Positions 1 to 8,543 of a stretch of 64,000 bases of DNA are shown in pieces. This stretch comes from Bacillota bacterium (GTDB lineage: Bacteria > Bacillota > Clostridia > Saccharofermentanales > Saccharofermentanaceae). The stretch covers positions 84,488 to 148,487 of the forward strand of contig JAEWUD010000044.1 in the NCBI GenBank assembly GCA_023397475.1, in the 5' to 3' direction. Every line of letters starts with the position of its first letter. Position 1 is the first letter of the stretch. The position numbers and the translations under genes are program-made. Under the pieces are notes generated by a model that did not search any database, was not told the origin of the DNA, and saw only the letters and a list, made by a program, of their open reading frames with translations.

Positions 1-141
1 AGCTACGCTACGGATCTCAAGTCGATGACACAGGGCCGTGGTTGGTATACGATCGCACATGCCAGATATGAGGCCGCTCCGCCGGATGTAGCCGCGAAGG
101 TGATCGCGGATCACAAGTCGCAGCTTGAGGAAGAAGGCTGA
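1..141 (+). CDS. fusA: Elongation factor G, C-terminal end (partial)
   Basis: The window opens inside an ORF whose last 46 codons read SYATDLKSMTQGRGWYTIAH and onward, ending in EEEG and a TGA. The SYATDLRSxTQGRG stretch is the conserved domain V signature of EF-G, the GTPase that moves tRNA and mRNA through the ribosome after peptide-bond formation. Only the tail is present, so the GTPase domain cannot be checked, and a paralogous EF-G-like protein (fusA2 or a tetracycline-protection type) cannot be excluded. The gene ends 24 bases before a strong hairpin terminator. Confidence 0.85.
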   Translation, partial: SYATDLKSMTQGRGWYTIAHARYEAAPPDVAAKVIADHKSQLEEEG

Positions 142-164
142 TCCGATCATTTCACTGACTAGAT

Positions 165-217
165 AAGAGGCTGTTGCAGAAGTGATGGGATCATCACTGA
201 CGTAACAGCCTCTTTTT
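165..217 (+). terminator. Rho-independent terminator of fusA, built from a long near-palindrome
   Basis: AGAGGCTGTT (166-175) pairs with AACAGCCTCT (204-213), the inner GTGATG/CATCAC pairs again, and a T run follows. It lies between convergent genes and could serve both strands. The arm GAGGCTGTTGCAGAAGTGA closely resembles the terminal inverted repeats of the MITE-like element at 10680-11058, so it may be an exapted remnant. Confidence 0.85.
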
Positions 218-247
218 CATTCTTGGTAGTATAAATTCAAATGAGAA

Positions 248-1177
248 TTAGAGAATCGTGTTGAGGAGTAACTCTTCAATCTTCTGATGTAACTCGACTT
301 TCTTACGAGTGATCTCCTCTTGTAACGCATTAAGTTTCTCGAGTGCGAGATTCACATCATCTCGTGTCCGGCAGACTTCATCATAAGCGTGATCAATATC
401 TGAACCGGTTTCCAGGCTCAAAACAGTACGTCTCGGAGCGAAGAAGCGGCTCTCAAAATTCATGGAAACGTTGACTCTTACATTCAAGGAGCTCAGATCG
501 CGTGTGAATTGCCTTACGAGGTCCATAGTCTTCGGAAATAAATTGCGTGCGGCAGCAGAACTTGAGTTTCTCGAGGCAACGGAGATCGTTCCTTCCACCA
601 AAACGGGATGTGAGCCAGGCCGCGCGTTTCCCGTATCGGCCACGAGTCTCTTCAAATGATCTCTTGTTTGAACTCCTGATTGCAAGGCTTTGTCCAACGC
701 CCGTGATTTCATTTCGACCGCCTGAAGTTCACGATCCATTTGCATGAGAAGTTCCGACTCGGGCTCAGCGATTGCGATGATATATTCTTTCTTCTCGCGT
801 AGGAGCGTTTGATACCGCTCCTCGCAACCTTTGATCGCGAGCAATTCCGCTTCAGCATCGGCGATTCTCTTCGAAATTACTTGAAGTTTATCCACCGCGT
901 CCCGATGTTCTGCCGTTAGTGTCGCAATTGCCGCGCGAAGCTCATCCGTCTTGCCGGAGCGATTGAATATCATACCGTGCTTAATGGAGGCGAATGCCGA
1001 GCCACCTGTGATCTCGTCGAGCTTCTGTTGCGTCTTATCCCGGGACTTCTCCAGTACGGTCAACTTACTGACGTGCACCTCCGCGAGGGAACGATCATCC
1101 AGAAGAGTTTTTGCGATGGATCTTCTTCTTTGAATTTGAACATTGCAGAGATGTAATTCGCGATTATCGAACGGCAT
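248..1177 (-). CDS. Coiled-coil protein of unknown function
   Basis: A 309-residue protein rich in Glu, Lys, Arg, Leu and Ala with long heptad-like stretches (about residues 25-185 and 265-305), separated by a less charged segment containing NVRVNVSMNF. No signal peptide, membrane segment or enzyme motif is visible. The ATG at 1177 is chosen over an upstream one because AGGAGGAGAA (1181-1190) sits just before it. It follows the large membrane glycosyltransferase gene by 48 bases on the same strand and is probably the last gene of that operon. A structural or scaffolding role in envelope assembly is only a guess from that position. Confidence 0.7.
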   Translation of the reverse strand: MPFDNRELHLCNVQIQRRRSIAKTLLDDRSLAEVHVSKLTVLEKSRDKTQQKLDEITGGSAFASIKHGMIFNRSGKTDELRAAIATLTAEHRDAVDKLQVISKRIADAEAELLAIKGCEERYQTLLREKKEYIIAIAEPESELLMQMDRELQAVEMKSRALDKALQSGVQTRDHLKRLVADTGNARPGSHPVLVEGTISVASRNSSSAAARNLFPKTMDLVRQFTRDLSSLNVRVNVSMNFESRFFAPRRTVLSLETGSDIDHAYDEVCRTRDDVNLALEKLNALQEEITRKKVELHQKIEELLLNTIL

Positions 1178-1225
1178 TATTTCTCCTCCTGTGAAAACGA
1201 TCAACAGAGAATACAGCGATGAAAC

Positions 1226-3670
1226 CTATTGAATTCGATAAATAATGGTTTGGTTCTCCTCGGGGAATGACGCGGCGACAGAGAAATTTTTCGCGAAAAA
1301 ATCCGAATCGACCGTGTAATCGCGAATCGACAACAGATTCCCGTCAACCAAGATGTAGGAGATCCCCTCCTTGGCGCAAAGATCCACAAAAGCCTGCCGA
1401 TCTCCGTCGCAACCCATGAGAAGATCGGCATATATCGCGCTCCTCGCATCCGTGTCATAACCAGCGGACCATGCGTAATACGGATGCCCGAAATACATGA
1501 GGCGACCGGACAGGAGGAAGGTATGCATCGAATACGGTGCGGTTAGGAAAACGCTGCGCGGCGGAGTGTTCTCGACAATCCATGCTACCGCAGCCGAGTC
1601 GAGTCGCATCTCAAGGGCTCCGTGGTTCTTGTTGACGTAGACAAGGGTGTCACTGATGCCGGATGCGGTCAGGAGCGCAAAAAGCAACACGGCAAGAAGT
1701 CTCGTGCTGATCGTTGCCAGAACCCGCAGAACGCGACGGCCGGTGGGCTGGATCGCACTTTTGGCAGGTGCCAAAAGAACCTCAGGCTGTGATTGCGGGA
1801 CTTCTTCGTTTGCGGATGGCATCTCTCCCGGAAGAACCGGAATGCGTACACCCTGGCTTGCCAGGACACGAACTCCCGCGATCGCCGGCGTTCGTATGCC
1901 GGGAGAATTCCCCTCGGATTCCGACTTCTCGTCATTCGCGGCCGCGGAAGTCGCAGGCGCAAAAGGTGTCAGCAGGAAGGCGAGCAGACCCGCGAGATAA
2001 GCGGACAGTAGGATCAAGCTGATCTGAATAAACTTATGATTGCTCGTAACATCTACGGTCAGGATTACAAGAAACGCGAAAACAAACGGTACCGCGAGCG
2101 CGATCATAAGAATCACGCGATAAGCGCTGCGCTGGACGAACAAAAGGATCACGAACAGAACGCAAGCGATACCCGTCAATTGTGCGACATATTGAAGAAT
2201 TTGCAGAGCCGCCGGTTCCGCCACGACAAAACCCGGATAGAAGGCGGGCGATATGACGTTGCCGGCGCCGCCGGAGAAGAAGAGAGTCTGCAGGAAGGAG
2301 GAAGCAACGGCAGCGACAGCCGTCGTCAAGTAGATCAGTCGACATTCGGAGAAGATGGCCAGTACAAATAGAATCAGGAGGAGGGTGATCAGTGCGGATC
2401 CGTGAAAATAGGGCATGCAACTGACGACGATAGCGCTTAAGATCGCCAGATGTACCGGGCGAATCGGATCATTATGTCTCGGCAGCCACGCTTCCCGTCG
2501 AAGGAAGAATCGACGGAGCTTGGCCTTGACGCCGGCCTCCTTGCGAAGGTGAAGAAACATGCGTCGCACATGGGGAAGGAAGAAGAACAGCAGGATAAGG
2601 ATTAAGGCCACACCGAACAGGAGGTGTCGTTGGTTCGCGTAGACGTTATTCGCCCAGAGCCCCCAGTTGTCGTACGGCGTCACTCCAATGAACTCGGAAT
2701 TCGATAGAATTCCCGAGACGACAGACTCGAAAGTGGCGCCCGGTAAACCGGCCAACGTAAGGATCTGCGAAATGATCGCGGTCGAACTGCGAAACATGAC
2801 CAGAACCGGCGCGAGAAGAAACGCACTCTTGCGCCCGAATAAAAGAACCGCGAGTGTGCCGAGAAGAACGAGGCAAGCGACGGCCGACAATATTGTCGGG
2901 ATATTGAGCGCGTGATCGATCGGCATTCCCAACGCATGAAGATTGCCGCACAGGAAATAAAACAGGAAGTGATAGCGGATCGATCCGTCGGGGAAATGCG
3001 GGTATTGTGTCGGGAAATTCATCCCCTTTGCAAACGACGAAACCAAAGCCGTATGCGGTGCGAGATCGCTGAATACGGAATACCCGGCATAAAGCTTCGT
3101 GCCGGAAATATAGTAGGAGGAATAGTAGAAGATCGTTACGGCTACGAGCAGTCCGAGAACCGTCAGCGCATAAAAGACGATGCGGCCGGGCGCCGGAATG
3201 AAGTCCTGAACAAATCGCTTCTCCGGTACGGCCTTGGGGGCAGGTTGGCGATGAGCTCCCAGCCGACGGCGAACCGGAGCGCTGTCTTCCGTATCGCTTG
3301 CCGTAGATACAGCCGGAGCACGACGTCGCGAGTAGCGTTTCTGCCACATCAGGCTGGCAAGGTAAAGCGACACACATAACGTCACGATATTTGTGGGAAG
3401 AAGGACTGCCATATCGCGAGGCATGAAGGGCGTCATTACATAGGCGAGAAAGTACGTCACAAATGTCACGAGCGTGAGGCCTACGATCAGTCCAGCCGGA
3501 TAATAGAAAAGCAGGGTCGGAATCTGCTTGAGGGTGGCCCGCTTGGGTGCAACGCCCATGTAGATGCGTTGGGAATCGGGAAAGAGGAATCGTAACAACT
3601 GGACACCGAAGAAGAAAGAGATCAGGAGATAAAGGACCGCGGGGGTCGCGCCGAAAATTGCCGCCATCAT
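1226..3670 (-). CDS. Large multi-spanning GT-C-like membrane glycosyltransferase
   Basis: About 814 residues with many hydrophobic segments. A long extracytoplasmic loop near residues 180-235 carries SDLAPHTALVSSFAKG and a Pro/His-rich stretch with YHF, the layout of GT-C fold enzymes and DUF2298-like proteins that use polyprenyl-phosphate sugars, with an acidic residue in the first large loop. A soluble tail of about 100 residues ends the protein. The start overlaps the stop of the upstream GT2 gene (TGATG). GGAGG at 3675-3679 could also serve the ATG at 3667. The paired GT2 enzyme would make the lipid-linked sugar donor used outside the membrane. The acceptor is unknown. Confidence 0.7.
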   Translation of the reverse strand: MMAAIFGATPAVLYLLISFFFGVQLLRFLFPDSQRIYMGVAPKRATLKQIPTLLFYYPAGLIVGLTLVTFVTYFLAYVMTPFMPRDMAVLLPTNIVTLCVSLYLASLMWQKRYSRRRAPAVSTASDTEDSAPVRRRLGAHRQPAPKAVPEKRFVQDFIPAPGRIVFYALTVLGLLVAVTIFYYSSYYISGTKLYAGYSVFSDLAPHTALVSSFAKGMNFPTQYPHFPDGSIRYHFLFYFLCGNLHALGMPIDHALNIPTILSAVACLVLLGTLAVLLFGRKSAFLLAPVLVMFRSSTAIISQILTLAGLPGATFESVVSGILSNSEFIGVTPYDNWGLWANNVYANQRHLLFGVALILILLFFFLPHVRRMFLHLRKEAGVKAKLRRFFLRREAWLPRHNDPIRPVHLAILSAIVVSCMPYFHGSALITLLLILFVLAIFSECRLIYLTTAVAAVASSFLQTLFFSGGAGNVISPAFYPGFVVAEPAALQILQYVAQLTGIACVLFVILLFVQRSAYRVILMIALAVPFVFAFLVILTVDVTSNHKFIQISLILLSAYLAGLLAFLLTPFAPATSAAANDEKSESEGNSPGIRTPAIAGVRVLASQGVRIPVLPGEMPSANEEVPQSQPEVLLAPAKSAIQPTGRRVLRVLATISTRLLAVLLFALLTASGISDTLVYVNKNHGALEMRLDSAAVAWIVENTPPRSVFLTAPYSMHTFLLSGRLMYFGHPYYAWSAGYDTDARSAIYADLLMGCDGDRQAFVDLCAKEGISYILVDGNLLSIRDYTVDSDFFAKNFSVAASFPEENQTIIYRIQ

Positions 3671-4638
3671 CAATCCTCCGCCTCGATGTCAGCCGGTTGC
3701 ATCCGGCGTCTGCGTGTGAAATCCGTATCTTCGGAAACAATATAACGAGGTCGATTCTTCACCTCTTCAAAAATTCGGGCAATATACGTCCCGATCAGTC
3801 CGAGACTGATCATTATGCAAGCGCCGATTGCCAGTTCCACGACGATAACGGTCGTGAATCCGTTCGCTGCCTGTCCGGTGAAGAAATTGATCAGGGTCTG
3901 AACCAGAAGTATCAATGAACCGAGAAGAAAAACCATACCGATCGTCGTGATCAAGCGAAGCGGCATCGCGGAGAAGGATGTGATCGCGTCGATTGACAAT
4001 TGCATCAGACGGGCAAAAGACCATCGCGACGCCCCGGTCTGACGGTCCGCCACCTCGAAAGAGAATGTGGTCCGGCGGAACCCCATCCAAGCGGAGAGTC
4101 CGCGAAAAAACGTATTGTGTTCGGTAAATTCGCGCCATTTCAGAACGACCTTGCGGTCCAGAAGCTTATAGTCGGAAGCGTTCGCCAGCTGAAAGCCGGA
4201 CACTTTGTGAAAGAGCCCGTAGAAGACAAAGGCGTTGAGCCGGCTTGACAGCTTCTCGCGGCCGCGCGAGGACTTGACGCCCTCGACAATGTCGAATCCT
4301 TCTTCCTTCCACAGCCGTAACATCTCCGGAATATGCTCCGGAGGATGTTGGAGATCGCCGTCCATCAGAATCACCGCATCGGCATCCGCGGCGTCGAGTC
4401 CGGCGCAAATCGCCGCCTCTTTGCCGAAGTTCCTCGACAGTTTGAGGCCGCGAACTTTGTCCGGCGCCGTCTCGCAGGCCGCGAGGATCGCATCCCAAGT
4501 ACCGTCGGTCGAGCCGTCGTCCAGAAAAAGGAGCATATACGAGATCTTGAGGGGGTCAAGAACCTCGAGCATGCGCTTGCATGTGATCGGGATCTGCTCC
4601 TCCTCATTGTAAAAAGGCATCAATACGCATAAGTCCAT
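3670..4638 (-). CDS. GT2 family polyprenyl-phosphate glycosyltransferase (GtrB/DPM1-like)
   Basis: A 322-residue protein with an N-terminal GT-A domain: MPFYNEEEQ at the start, LDDGSTDGTWD near residue 40, and ILMDGDLQHPPE with the catalytic DxD-type acid near residue 90. Two hydrophobic segments near residues 225-300 anchor it, as in GtrB, ArnC and YkcC-type enzymes that transfer a hexose from a nucleotide sugar to undecaprenyl phosphate on the cytoplasmic face. GGAG lies upstream of the chosen ATG. It is translationally coupled to the GT-C-like gene, the usual donor-synthase/transferase pairing for modifying envelope polymers or proteins. The sugar identity cannot be read from sequence. Confidence 0.88.
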   Translation of the reverse strand: MDLCVLMPFYNEEEQIPITCKRMLEVLDPLKISYMLLFLDDGSTDGTWDAILAACETAPDKVRGLKLSRNFGKEAAICAGLDAADADAVILMDGDLQHPPEHIPEMLRLWKEEGFDIVEGVKSSRGREKLSSRLNAFVFYGLFHKVSGFQLANASDYKLLDRKVVLKWREFTEHNTFFRGLSAWMGFRRTTFSFEVADRQTGASRWSFARLMQLSIDAITSFSAMPLRLITTIGMVFLLGSLILLVQTLINFFTGQAANGFTTVIVVELAIGACIMISLGLIGTYIARIFEEVKNRPRYIVSEDTDFTRRRRMQPADIEAED

Positions 4639-4779
4639 GAGAAATCTCCGATGTAAGCCGCAAAGGGCCGATTCTCAACTGTTGATCAGCTATATATTAA
4701 CATAGGTATAGGACGAGGAAACTACTCTTATATTACAAATCATCACCGCCACGGGTGATGAAGCGGGCCGGAATCGCAT

Positions 4780-4808
4780 TTGACATTTTCGCGAATCGGC
4801 CGCAAAAT
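4780..4808 (+). promoter_or_regulatory. Predicted sigma-A promoter for the TM1266-hydG unit
   Basis: TTGACA (4780-4785), a 17-base spacer and CAAAAT (4803-4808, four of six matches). It places the transcript start near 4815, leaving about 190 bases of leader before the first ORF. Confidence 0.55.
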
Positions 4809-4814
4809 AGACGA

Positions 4815-4990
4815 TAGATCTGACGGAGAAGCGATCAAGAGATCCCTAATCCGGAAGAGATGCCGACACACCCATAGGAATCTTCACCGGTGATGCGTGA
4901 CGACATGCATGAATCCGCTTGATGAATCCGAAGAAACCTTGTGTTCCGCGCGTCTTTTCCGAGAAGGGAGAGGCGCTTTTTTTGTCTCGA
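4815..4990 (+). promoter_or_regulatory. Structured leader with terminator-like attenuator before the hydrogenase regulator
   Basis: The leader ends in a hairpin (4948-4976, GCGC closing pairs) followed by seven T (4977-4983), only 7 bases before the ribosome site AAGGAG at 4991. A terminator placed between promoter and first gene is the mark of transcription attenuation. I found no signature of T-box, SAM, TPP, FMN or c-di-GMP leaders here. The ligand or signal, if any, is unknown. Confidence 0.5.
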
Positions 4991-5004
4991 AAGGAGTTGT
5001 TACT

Positions 5005-5259
5005 ATGAGAAGAATTGCTGTGGTTTCTGCGGTACTGGACCATCCGGCACTATGTCAACAGGAGTTCAACGATACGGTCTCGGCATTCGGGGGCATCGTG
5101 CGGGGCCGCATGGGAATTCCGTTTGAGGAGGCACCCGTTGCTGTTGTCAGCATTGTTGTGGTCGGCGACCTCGACGAGATCAACCAATTGACCGGCAGAC
5201 TCGGCCGCATTCCGGGAGTCACAGCCAAGACGGCCATCGCGAAAAACGAGGTCGTCTGA
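5005..5259 (+). CDS. TM1266-type iron-only hydrogenase system regulator
   Basis: An 84-residue protein, MRRIAVVSAVLDH to IAKNEVV, matching the small ACT/NikR-C-like family named after Thermotoga TM1266, usually found beside H-cluster maturation genes. The pattern of two beta-alpha-beta units (RIAVVSAV; VVSIVVVGDLDEINQLTGRLGRIPGV) fits that fold. The ATG at 5005 is preferred because AAGGAG sits 8 bases before it. A longer upstream reading frame would run through the attenuator. It precedes hydG by 55 bases. No DNA-binding domain is visible, so it probably acts by binding a ligand or a partner protein. The effector is not established. Confidence 0.85.
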   Translation: MRRIAVVSAVLDHPALCQQEFNDTVSAFGGIVRGRMGIPFEEAPVAVVSIVVVGDLDEINQLTGRLGRIPGVTAKTAIAKNEVV

Positions 5260-5314
5260 GGTCGAAAACCACGGACGTCCGTTAACGTCAACAAATACCA
5301 AAGGGGGTATTACA

Positions 5315-6748
5315 ATGCATTTCGAGAACATGGACATCGAAGATTTTATCCGGGAGGAAGAGATTCACGCGATTCTTGCGTCGGCGGCAAACGCCGGTGA
5401 CGACGAGATCGCCCGCATCCTCGACAAGGCGGAGCGTTTCGAGGGACTTCGTCATGACGAGGTTGCCAAGCTTCTGAAGATGGATAACCGGCACCTGCCT
5501 CGACTTTTCGCGATAGCGCGTAAGATCAAGGAGACGATCTACGGCAACCGTATCGTGATGTTCGCTCCGCTTTATATCAGCGATTATTGTGTTAATCGTT
5601 GTGCGTATTGCAGCTACAATGACTGTCATGATTTCGGCCGCAGACGGTTGACGATGGAGGAGATCCGTAAGGAAGTCATCGAGATTCAGCGCATGGGGCA
5701 TAAGAGAATCGCGGTCGAGGCCGGCGAAGACGATGAGAATTGTCCGATTGAGTATGTCACGGATGCGTTGCGAGAAATCTACGCGACGATGTCCGATACC
5801 TCGGGCGAGATTCGTCGGGCGAACGTCAATATCGCCTCGACGACCGTCGAGAATTATCGCAAACTCAAAGCCGCGGGAATCGGCACGTATATACTTTTTC
5901 AAGAGACTTATCACCGCCCGACCTACGAGAAATTCCATCTCGCCGGACCCAAGAGCAACTATGAGTACCATCTGACGGCGTTTGACCGGGCGCAGGCCGG
6001 AGGGATCGACGATGTAGGCGCGGGCGTACTTTTCGGTCTGTATGATCCATTCTTCGAAGTTCTCGCGATGATGATTCATAATGAGCACATGGAGAAGGTC
6101 TGGGGCGTCGGGTTTCACACGATTTCCGTTCCGCGTATTCGCCCGGCCGACGGGGTGGATCTGCGATCCGTCTATCCGAATGTTCCGGACGACGAGACCT
6201 TCAAAAAAATCGTGGCGGTCATCCGTCTGGCCGTTCCGTATACCGGCATGATCATATCGACAAGGGAGACCGCTGCGATGCGAAAAGATCTTCTCGACTG
6301 CGGCATCACACAGATGAGTGCCTGCAGTGCCGTCGGTGTCGGCGGATATGAAGCCGAGCGCGTACTCCGGGAAACCGGCGTCCGCGACGATACTCTGGTC
6401 GCTCAGTTTCAGAAGAATGATGACCGGTCGGCCGATGAGATTGTCACATGGCTGCTGTCCGAGGGTCTGATTCCATCATGGTGTACGGCATGTTATCGTT
6501 CCGGACGTACGGGAGACCGATTCATGTCGCTGGCACGATCCGGCGAGATCAAGCATGTCTGCCATCCGAACGCCCTGATGACGTTGACGGAGTATCTGGA
6601 AGACTATGCGTCGCCCGATGCTCACGCGATGGGAACGGCTCTCGTCGATCGGGAGATTGAATCGATTGCAGACGCGAAGGTTCGCGAGGCCGCCCGTGCG
6701 AATGTCGGGAAGATACGCGAAAAGAAGAAACGCGACCTTTTCTTTTGA
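5315..6748 (+). CDS. hydG: [FeFe]-hydrogenase H-cluster maturase HydG (radical SAM tyrosine lyase)
   Basis: A 477-residue protein. HydG splits tyrosine to give p-cresol and a dehydroglycine fragment that yields the CO and CN- ligands of the H-cluster 2Fe subsite. The radical SAM motif CVNRCAYC places the SAM-cluster cysteines at 92, 96 and 99. The C-terminal motif is CTAC, then 22 residues, then C (Cys390, 393 and 416), the exact CX2CX22C signature of HydG that separates it from ThiH. AAAGGGGG precedes the ATG. It lies in an operon with the TM1266-type regulator. hydE is not in the window, and hydF is 5 kb away on the other strand. Confidence 0.97.
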   Translation: MHFENMDIEDFIREEEIHAILASAANAGDDEIARILDKAERFEGLRHDEVAKLLKMDNRHLPRLFAIARKIKETIYGNRIVMFAPLYISDYCVNRCAYCSYNDCHDFGRRRLTMEEIRKEVIEIQRMGHKRIAVEAGEDDENCPIEYVTDALREIYATMSDTSGEIRRANVNIASTTVENYRKLKAAGIGTYILFQETYHRPTYEKFHLAGPKSNYEYHLTAFDRAQAGGIDDVGAGVLFGLYDPFFEVLAMMIHNEHMEKVWGVGFHTISVPRIRPADGVDLRSVYPNVPDDETFKKIVAVIRLAVPYTGMIISTRETAAMRKDLLDCGITQMSACSAVGVGGYEAERVLRETGVRDDTLVAQFQKNDDRSADEIVTWLLSEGLIPSWCTACYRSGRTGDRFMSLARSGEIKHVCHPNALMTLTEYLEDYASPDAHAMGTALVDREIESIADAKVREAARANVGKIREKKKRDLFF

Positions 6749-6810
6749 CATGATAAACTCTCGAAACAAAATGTTCACAAATTATACATTTTTGTCACAA
6801 TGAAACCATA

Positions 6811-6839
6811 TTGCAATAAAATTTTCCTTACTTTATGAT
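6811..6839 (+). promoter_or_regulatory. Predicted sigma-A promoter for the zinc-ribbon gene
   Basis: TTGCAA (6811-6816), a 17-base spacer and TATGAT (6834-6839), in an AT-rich gap after hydG. The gene start lies 31 bases downstream. Confidence 0.7.
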
Positions 6840-6869
6840 GGAAACAACAGAAAAGAAGGGGGAATTATC

Positions 6870-7343
6870 ATGAGTTCTTGTCCGAGATGTGGATGCGCTA
6901 CTGAGGTTAAGACAGAGTATTGTACGCGATGTGGTCTTCGCATAGCACCGCCCGCCGACGATCATTCTTCGGAAGAAGAATATGTTCCCGGCATCATAAT
7001 CGCGGCTCGGAAGAAGATGGAAGAAGCCGCCGCCCCCTCCTCTCCGGCACCGGATCCGTCAGGGACCTATCCCTTCGTCGAACGCAGGAAGCGTCCGCGC
7101 AACGATGTCGGGAAGAGAGAGAGTAAGGCCTACGATACGCGTCAGGGCGACAAGTTCTATTATGATTACATGGATCCCAATTATGTTCCCTCGCTGCTTG
7201 CCACTGCGCCACCGCCGCCCGCTCCTCTCGAGAATGCCGGCGTCCGTTCGAACTTCGTTGCTCCGTCAAGTACCGAATCAGAGACGGTGAAGAAACCCGA
7301 GGAGCAGGTTCCGATATGGATGCGCCCCAAGAGACCGTTGTGA
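6870..7343 (+). CDS. Zinc-ribbon protein of unknown function
   Basis: A 157-residue protein whose first 24 residues hold two CxxC knuckles (CPRC and CTRC), a classic zinc-ribbon. The rest is low-complexity, rich in Pro, Ser, Glu and Arg, with no predicted enzyme or membrane segment, and it ends in PIWMRPKRPL. Proteins of this build are common in clostridia and often unannotated. GAAGGGGG precedes the start, and the gene has its own promoter and terminator, so it is a single-gene unit. The ribbon could bind nucleic acid or protein. No function can be assigned. Confidence 0.75.
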   Translation: MSSCPRCGCATEVKTEYCTRCGLRIAPPADDHSSEEEYVPGIIIAARKKMEEAAAPSSPAPDPSGTYPFVERRKRPRNDVGKRESKAYDTRQGDKFYYDYMDPNYVPSLLATAPPPPAPLENAGVRSNFVAPSSTESETVKKPEEQVPIWMRPKRPL

Positions 7344-7410
7344 GCAGCTCGCATTACTAGTAACTGGCGATAGGGTCAGTAGCAGATTGAAGAACAGAAA
7401 TTGTCGTTAT

Positions 7411-7471
7411 GCTCCCCTTTCATGTTGAGGACGATGAAGAAATCGTCTGATATATGAAGGGGAGCTTTTTT
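7411..7471 (+). terminator. Rho-independent terminator after the zinc-ribbon gene
   Basis: GCTCCCCTTTCAT pairs with ATGAAGGGGAGC, with a T6 run after it. An inner ACGAT/ATCGT pairing extends the hairpin. Confidence 0.9.
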
Positions 7472-7495
7472 ATGTAGTAAGAGGTGAGAACCGGC

Positions 7496-7832
7496 AAAAT
7501 ATCGCTTGAATGAGATAAAGCTCGGATTTAGGCTGTGATTTTCGAGTCGCGGAGTGATCTGACATGAGAAAATACAGCCTGAAACGAGAGAGTCTCAATC
7601 CCAGGCTGTATACTCGCGTTGACGGAGCGAACGGGAACCGGAAAAACACAGCCTGAGAAGCCAGAATGACGACTTCAGGCTGTATATTGACACTATCGGA
7701 AGTATCGAAAGCCGGAAAAACACAGCCTAGAAAGGTCAGAACACGAATTTAGGCTGTGATTTTCACTTCGCAGAAGGTTGAGATAAGAAAAAACACAGCC
7801 TGGAATCGTAATTACTCGGATTCAGGCTGTAT
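7496..7832. repeat. Hairpin-repeat array A (73-75 bp period, four units plus a decayed one)
   Basis: Units at about 7573-7610, 7646-7685, 7721-7758 and 7793-7832 each carry ACAGCCT and AGGCTGT arms separated by a variable loop of about 22 bases. The unit near 7496-7543 keeps only the right arm. Starts are spaced 73-75 bases. Linkers are weakly conserved, AT-rich at the ends (AAAAA before, ATTTT after). The same family forms arrays B and C. Confidence 0.85.
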
Positions 7833-7843
7833 TCTAAACAGTG

Positions 7844-8063
7844 ATGAGACGAGTCATGGAGGAATGCCGCCAAAAGATGTACATACGGAGCTTCACGCTG
7901 CATCGATTACCCATTGGAGAAAAGTCCACACCATGGCCGTTATGCATCCGGCAATGTTTTGTCTGAAAGTCACCTTATGAACCAAACATTACTTGTGCCA
8001 ATACAACATCTTCTTGACCGCGGCGTTATACTGATCTATGTAGTTATTGCTGGGAGGCTTACG
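7844..8063. other. Intergenic stretch before ybaK
   Basis: No gene is supported here. A short ORF crossing array A into this stretch lacks a ribosome site and family features. No convincing promoter hexamer pair for ybaK was found. Confidence 0.5.
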
Positions 8064-8543
8064 ATGGCAAAGGAAACAAAAACCAACGCGATGCGCATGC
8101 TGGATGCAGCGGGTATCGCATATGAAACGATACAATATGAAGTCGATGAGAACGATCTGTCCGGTGTCCATGTCGCCGCGATCTGCGGATTGCCGGTCGA
8201 AGAGGTGTTCAAGACGCTCGTTCTGAAGGGTGATCGCACCGGTTACTTAACCGCAATTATACCTGTCGCAGAAGAACTGGATCTCAAAGCCCTGGCAATT
8301 CTGTCCGGAAATAAGAAAACGGACATGATCCCGGTTAAGGACCTCTTGCCGTTGACCGGTTATATCCGCGGCGGCTGCTCGCCGATCGGTATGAAGAAGG
8401 CCTTCCCGACATTTATCGACGAGAGTTGCATCCTGGCCGACCGAATCAGTGTCAGTGCTGGCGTGCGGGGAACCCAGATCCTGATCGCCCCGGATGACCT
8501 GATATCATTTGTTTCCGCGACAACCGGGGAATTGATTCGATGA
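8064..8543 (+). CDS. ybaK: YbaK/EbsC-family Cys-tRNA(Pro) deacylase
   Basis: A 159-residue protein, the family's usual length. YbaK enzymes hydrolyse Cys-tRNA(Pro) formed when prolyl-tRNA synthetase mischarges cysteine, acting in trans in the cytoplasm. Visible features are TNAMRMLDAAGIAYE at the N-terminus, VFKTLVLKGD with the conserved Lys, and GGCSPIGMKK, the substrate-pocket signature, near residue 100. The start is set by GGGAGG at 8052-8057; an upstream in-frame ATG has no site. It overlaps the next gene by 4 bases (ATGA), so the two are translationally coupled. Confidence 0.93.
   Translation: MAKETKTNAMRMLDAAGIAYETIQYEVDENDLSGVHVAAICGLPVEEVFKTLVLKGDRTGYLTAIIPVAEELDLKALAILSGNKKTDMIPVKDLLPLTGYIRGGCSPIGMKKAFPTFIDESCILADRISVSAGVRGTQILIAPDDLISFVSATTGELIR

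Noticed and set aside
5315..6748. Radical SAM protein as ThiH (thiamine synthesis)
   Set aside because: The C-terminal CX2CX22C site and the neighbouring TM1266-type gene are specific to HydG.
7756..7980. 74-codon plus-strand frame before ybaK
   Set aside because: It starts inside array A, has no ribosome site and no recognisable family.
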